Positions 61,662-64,000 of a DNA stretch of 64,000 nt are shown in pieces. The stretch lies in NCBI GenBank assembly GCA_965226235.1, contig OZ245335.1, positions 682,001 through 746,000 of the forward strand, given 5' to 3'. Made by a program: the position numbers and the translations under genes. How positions within the stretch are numbered: position 1 is the first letter of the stretch; each line of letters begins with the position of its first letter. This DNA is from CAYFZO01 sp965226235 (lineage in GTDB: Bacteria; Pseudomonadota; Gammaproteobacteria; Poriferisulfidales; Oxydemutatoraceae). The notes beneath the pieces were generated by a model. The model made no database searches and had not been told where the DNA came from. It saw nothing but the letters and a program-made list of their open reading frames with translations.

Positions 61662-62594
61662 TTACAGAGCGTAGGAAAAGCTGTCCTGAAACCGTTGATC
61701 GAACTCGTCGCGAGTGAAGTGGTGTTGCTGGGTGCCCGCAGACTCGACCTTGATCGTTCCCATCAAGGAAGCGACACGCCCGATCGTCTGCCAGTCCATA
61801 TCATGTTGCAAACCGTAAATGATCCCCGCACGATACGCGTCGCCGCATCCGGTCGGGTCTACAGCTCGCTGCGGAGCGACCGGCTGAATTTCGATGCTTT
61901 TCCCGGAAGCGTAAATCACCGAGCCTTTCCTGCCATGTGTCACGAACAGAGCTCGCACGCGCTCGGAAAGCCGCTCGATCGAAATATCGGTGCACCGCGC
62001 TATCAACGACGCCTCGTATTCGTTGCAAGCAGCCCAGTCGGCGTGTTCGACAAAGCGTAGCAACTCGTCGCTGTCAAACATGTGCGTACCCTGACCGGGA
62101 TCAAACAGGTAAGGGATGCCGGCCTCACTGAACTGCCGCGCATGTGCCAGCATCCCTTCTCGTCCCTCCGGCGAAATAACACCCATGCGGATACCGGCGG
62201 CGGACGGCACCCTGCTTAGGTGGCAGACATCCATGGCACCGGGGTGAAAAGCAGTGATCTGATTGCCGTCCGCGTCGCTGATAATGTACGCGGCAGCGGT
62301 CAAATGCTGCTCGAGCACAGGAACGTACCTGCGATCGATTGAATGTTGGTCCATCCACGCTGCGTAAGATGCGAAATCACTGCCCACGGTCCCCATCAGG
62401 TAACCATCGCCCCCCAACAGCTTCAGGTTATAGATGATGTTGGCACCGCAGCCGCCAAACCCACGACGTACGTCTGGTACCAGGAACGAAACGTTCAGCA
62501 TTTGCAGTTGGTTGGGGATAATATGCTCGTGGAAGCGCCCTTCGAAGCGCATGATATTGTCGAACGCGATGGAGCCGCAGACCAATGCCGACAT
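61662..62594 (-). CDS. PfkB-family carbohydrate/nucleoside kinase
   Basis: A 310-residue ribokinase-fold enzyme. The N-terminal GGCGANIIYNLKLLGGDGYL matches PfkB signature 1, and DPTGCGDAYRAGIIYGLQHD is signature 2 with the catalytic base Asp. The pattern resembles bacterial adenosine-kinase-like members. The MSALVCGS start at 62594 is chosen with AGG seven bases upstream. It ends a possible operon with the rubredoxin gene upstream (34 bases). The exact substrate is not determined. Confidence 0.88.
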   Translation of the reverse strand: MSALVCGSIAFDNIMRFEGRFHEHIIPNQLQMLNVSFLVPDVRRGFGGCGANIIYNLKLLGGDGYLMGTVGSDFASYAAWMDQHSIDRRYVPVLEQHLTAAAYIISDADGNQITAFHPGAMDVCHLSRVPSAAGIRMGVISPEGREGMLAHARQFSEAGIPYLFDPGQGTHMFDSDELLRFVEHADWAACNEYEASLIARCTDISIERLSERVRALFVTHGRKGSVIYASGKSIEIQPVAPQRAVDPTGCGDAYRAGIIYGLQHDMDWQTIGRVASLMGTIKVESAGTQQHHFTRDEFDQRFQDSFSYAL

Positions 62595-62628
62595 CTGCAA
62601 GCCTCGTACCACCGACGCAAGACGCGCG

Positions 62629-62805
62629 TCAGTCCCCTACTTCGACCATGACAAAGTCCCTCTTTGCCGCACCACACCCCGGGCATACCCAGTCGTCGGG
62701 AACCTCTTCCCAACGTGTGCCGGACGCCAGACCGTCCTCGAGCGAACCTTTCTTTTCGTCGTATAACCAGCCGCACACCAAACAAACGTATTTTTTGTAA
62801 GGCAT
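62629..62805 (-). CDS. Rubredoxin
   Basis: A 58-residue iron protein. Iron ligands are Cys8 and Cys11 (YVCLVCGWLYD) and Cys41 and Cys44 (WVCPGCGAAKRDF). Rubredoxins shuttle single electrons in the cytoplasm. The frame is open further upstream but MPYKKYVC is the usual start. It is divergent from thiD with only 39 bases between the starts. Confidence 0.96.
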   Translation of the reverse strand: MPYKKYVCLVCGWLYDEKKGSLEDGLASGTRWEEVPDDWVCPGCGAAKRDFVMVEVGD

Positions 62806-62844
62806 GATCAATACTCGCCAGAAACCGGTTCCTACTATACATTG

Positions 62845-63636
62845 ATGCAAACACAACAATCCACCGTGCTTTGCATCTCCGGTTTCGACCCAACCGGCGG
62901 AGCCGGGCTGCAGGCAGACATCGAGACCGTCGCGGTAATCGGTCTGCGCGCCGTCTGCGCGCAAACCTGCAATACGCTGCAGGACGAAGACGGTGTAACG
63001 ACCGTGATGCCGATGCCCGCCATGCTGCTACTGCAACAGATCGAAAGTCTGTGCGCCGCTTTTGATATCGCCGCCGTCAAGATCGGCGCGGTTTCTTCGG
63101 CGGAAAACGCCGAGACAACTGCCCGGGGGCTTGCGAAAATCACCTGCCCGCTGATCGTCGATCCAGTGTTGCAAGACGCCACAGGCAAGCCACTGGGCGA
63201 CCCGGACACGGCAGCGGCAATTCGCAGGTACCTGCTACCTGCCACCACCTGTGCGACCCCCAACCGCGAGGAACTCATGGCGCTGGTACCGGAAGCCGCA
63301 ACACCCGATGCCGCCGCAACCACGTTGCTGGAAGAAGGTTGCGGCGGGATCCTCGCGACCAGCCAGAAACGGCGGAAAGACACCCTGCACCACGTGCTGT
63401 ACAGGCCGGGTGCCCCCAACCAGGGTTTCCTTTCCAGGCAGTTGCCCGGCGAGTTCCATGGTAGCGGCTGCACTCTGTCGAGCGCACTCGCCACCTATAT
63501 CGCCCTCGGAAGCTCGTTGCATCAGGCAATAAATCAGGCGCTGGCATTTACAGCGCGCGCACTTGCAAACGCGGCGACGCTGGAGCGCGGCGGAAAGCGA
63601 AAGTTCCCTGGAAGATGGTGCCGCACACCAAACTGA
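62845..63636 (+). CDS. thiD: Hydroxymethylpyrimidine/phosphomethylpyrimidine kinase
   Basis: A 263-residue ribokinase-fold enzyme that makes HMP-PP for thiamine synthesis. VLCISGFDPTGGAGLQADIE and the active-site loop FHGSGCTLSSALATYIALG are clear; AVKIGAVSSAENAETTAR fits the family. No ribosome site is visible before the ATG (TATACATTG precedes it). It overlaps thiE by 22 bases. No TPP riboswitch fits in the 39-base gap upstream. Confidence 0.95.
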   Translation: MQTQQSTVLCISGFDPTGGAGLQADIETVAVIGLRAVCAQTCNTLQDEDGVTTVMPMPAMLLLQQIESLCAAFDIAAVKIGAVSSAENAETTARGLAKITCPLIVDPVLQDATGKPLGDPDTAAAIRRYLLPATTCATPNREELMALVPEAATPDAAATTLLEEGCGGILATSQKRRKDTLHHVLYRPGAPNQGFLSRQLPGEFHGSGCTLSSALATYIALGSSLHQAINQALAFTARALANAATLERGGKRKFPGRWCRTPN

Positions 63637-64000
63637 AGGGCCTGTACTTGATCGCAGGCTCGGGGCTGGAGGTCGCTACAGCCGGGTCCTGGCTTTCATC
63701 CGGCGTCGCTCTGGTGCAATATCGCAACAAAACCGCCGACTGGAACACCCGACTGAAAGAAGCCCGGCAGTTGCGCGGACTGTGCGAGAAACGCTGCATC
63801 GCGCTGATCATCAACGATGATGCCGAACTTGCCATCGCGGCCGGTGCCGATGGTGTACATTTGGGAAAAACCGACCTGCCGGTGTCACGGGTACGCAAGT
63901 GGTTCGGCGACAGACTCATCGTCGGCGCGTCGTGCTACAACTCAATTGCACGTGCGCTTGCAGCACAGCACGACGGTGCCGACTACGTCGCGTTCGGGGC
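63615..64000 (+). CDS. thiE: Thiamine-phosphate synthase (3' end outside window)
   Basis: The first 128 residues of a TIM-barrel enzyme that joins HMP-PP and thiazole phosphate. LKGLYLIAGSG, ALVQYRNKTADWNTRLKEA, IINDDAELAIAAGADGVHLG and VGASCYNSIARALAAQ are family landmarks; the diphosphate-binding Arg and Lys are in QYRNK. An ATG at 63615 is followed by a GTG at 63618; both lie inside the thiD end. The gene runs off the window. Confidence 0.95.
   Translation, partial: MVPHTKLKGLYLIAGSGLEVATAGSWLSSGVALVQYRNKTADWNTRLKEARQLRGLCEKRCIALIINDDAELAIAAGADGVHLGKTDLPVSRVRKWFGDRLIVGASCYNSIARALAAQHDGADYVAFG

Overview
The window reads as chromosomal DNA of a moderately GC-rich gammaproteobacterium. The evidence is the gene order leuS-lptE, miaB-phoH-ybeY-corC-lnt, ssb-MFS next to a divergent uvrA, str-S10-spc-alpha, and rubredoxin beside thiD-thiE, together with outer-membrane proteins (LptE, an OprP-like porin, an RND pump). 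The genus cannot be fixed from the sequence alone. No tRNA, rRNA or CRISPR array was recognised.

Layout. (a) 1-4.45 kb: at least three tandem units, each a small lipoprotein-like gene plus a secreted Sel1-repeat gene. The units are separated by decayed insertion sequences, and the third Sel1 copy is frameshifted. (b) 4.6-9.1 kb: lptE, leuS and manC on the minus strand. (c) 9.2-14.1 kb: accessory DNA with a truncated REP-associated transposase, REP palindromes, a tandem duplication of a coiled-coil tail-anchored protein gene, an RHH gene coupled to a PaeR7I/XhoI-type restriction-modification pair whose nuclease carries an in-frame amber codon, and an IS5-family remnant. (d) 14.2-27.5 kb: dinB, then a long minus-strand run. 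It begins with the MFS gene and ssb, continues through O-antigen-type sugar genes (galE, an epimerase, a WbpL-like initiating transferase, a WbpM/CapD-like dehydratase), and ends with miaB, phoH, ybeY, corC and lnt. (e) 27.7-33.1 kb: an accessory insertion between the MFS gene and uvrA. It holds a GlyGly-CTERM serine protease, an Xre/MbcA-type antitoxin with a wrecked RES toxin, and a three-gene ATGA-coupled operon headed by a TIGR04255-like protein. (f) 33.2-43.4 kb: uvrA, a phosphate-selective porin divergent from pstS, and an RND pump with its adaptor. (g) 43.6-60.5 kb: alpha, spc, S10 and str ribosomal clusters on the minus strand, with no tuf between fusA and rpsJ. (h) 60.9-64 kb: a HAD phosphatase, a PfkB kinase, rubredoxin, thiD and the start of thiE.

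How the genes work together. The ribosomal clusters, fusA, secY, leuS, miaB and ybeY supply translation and secretion. lptE, lnt, manC and the 20.6-25.5 kb genes build and finish the outer envelope. The porin and PstS form a phosphate-capture pair. The three accessory patches (a, c, e) share REP palindromes, IS fragments, tandem duplications and freshly broken genes, which suggests ongoing turnover. The least explained parts are the Sel1 cassettes with their divergent AT-rich centres and the TIGR04255-headed operon.
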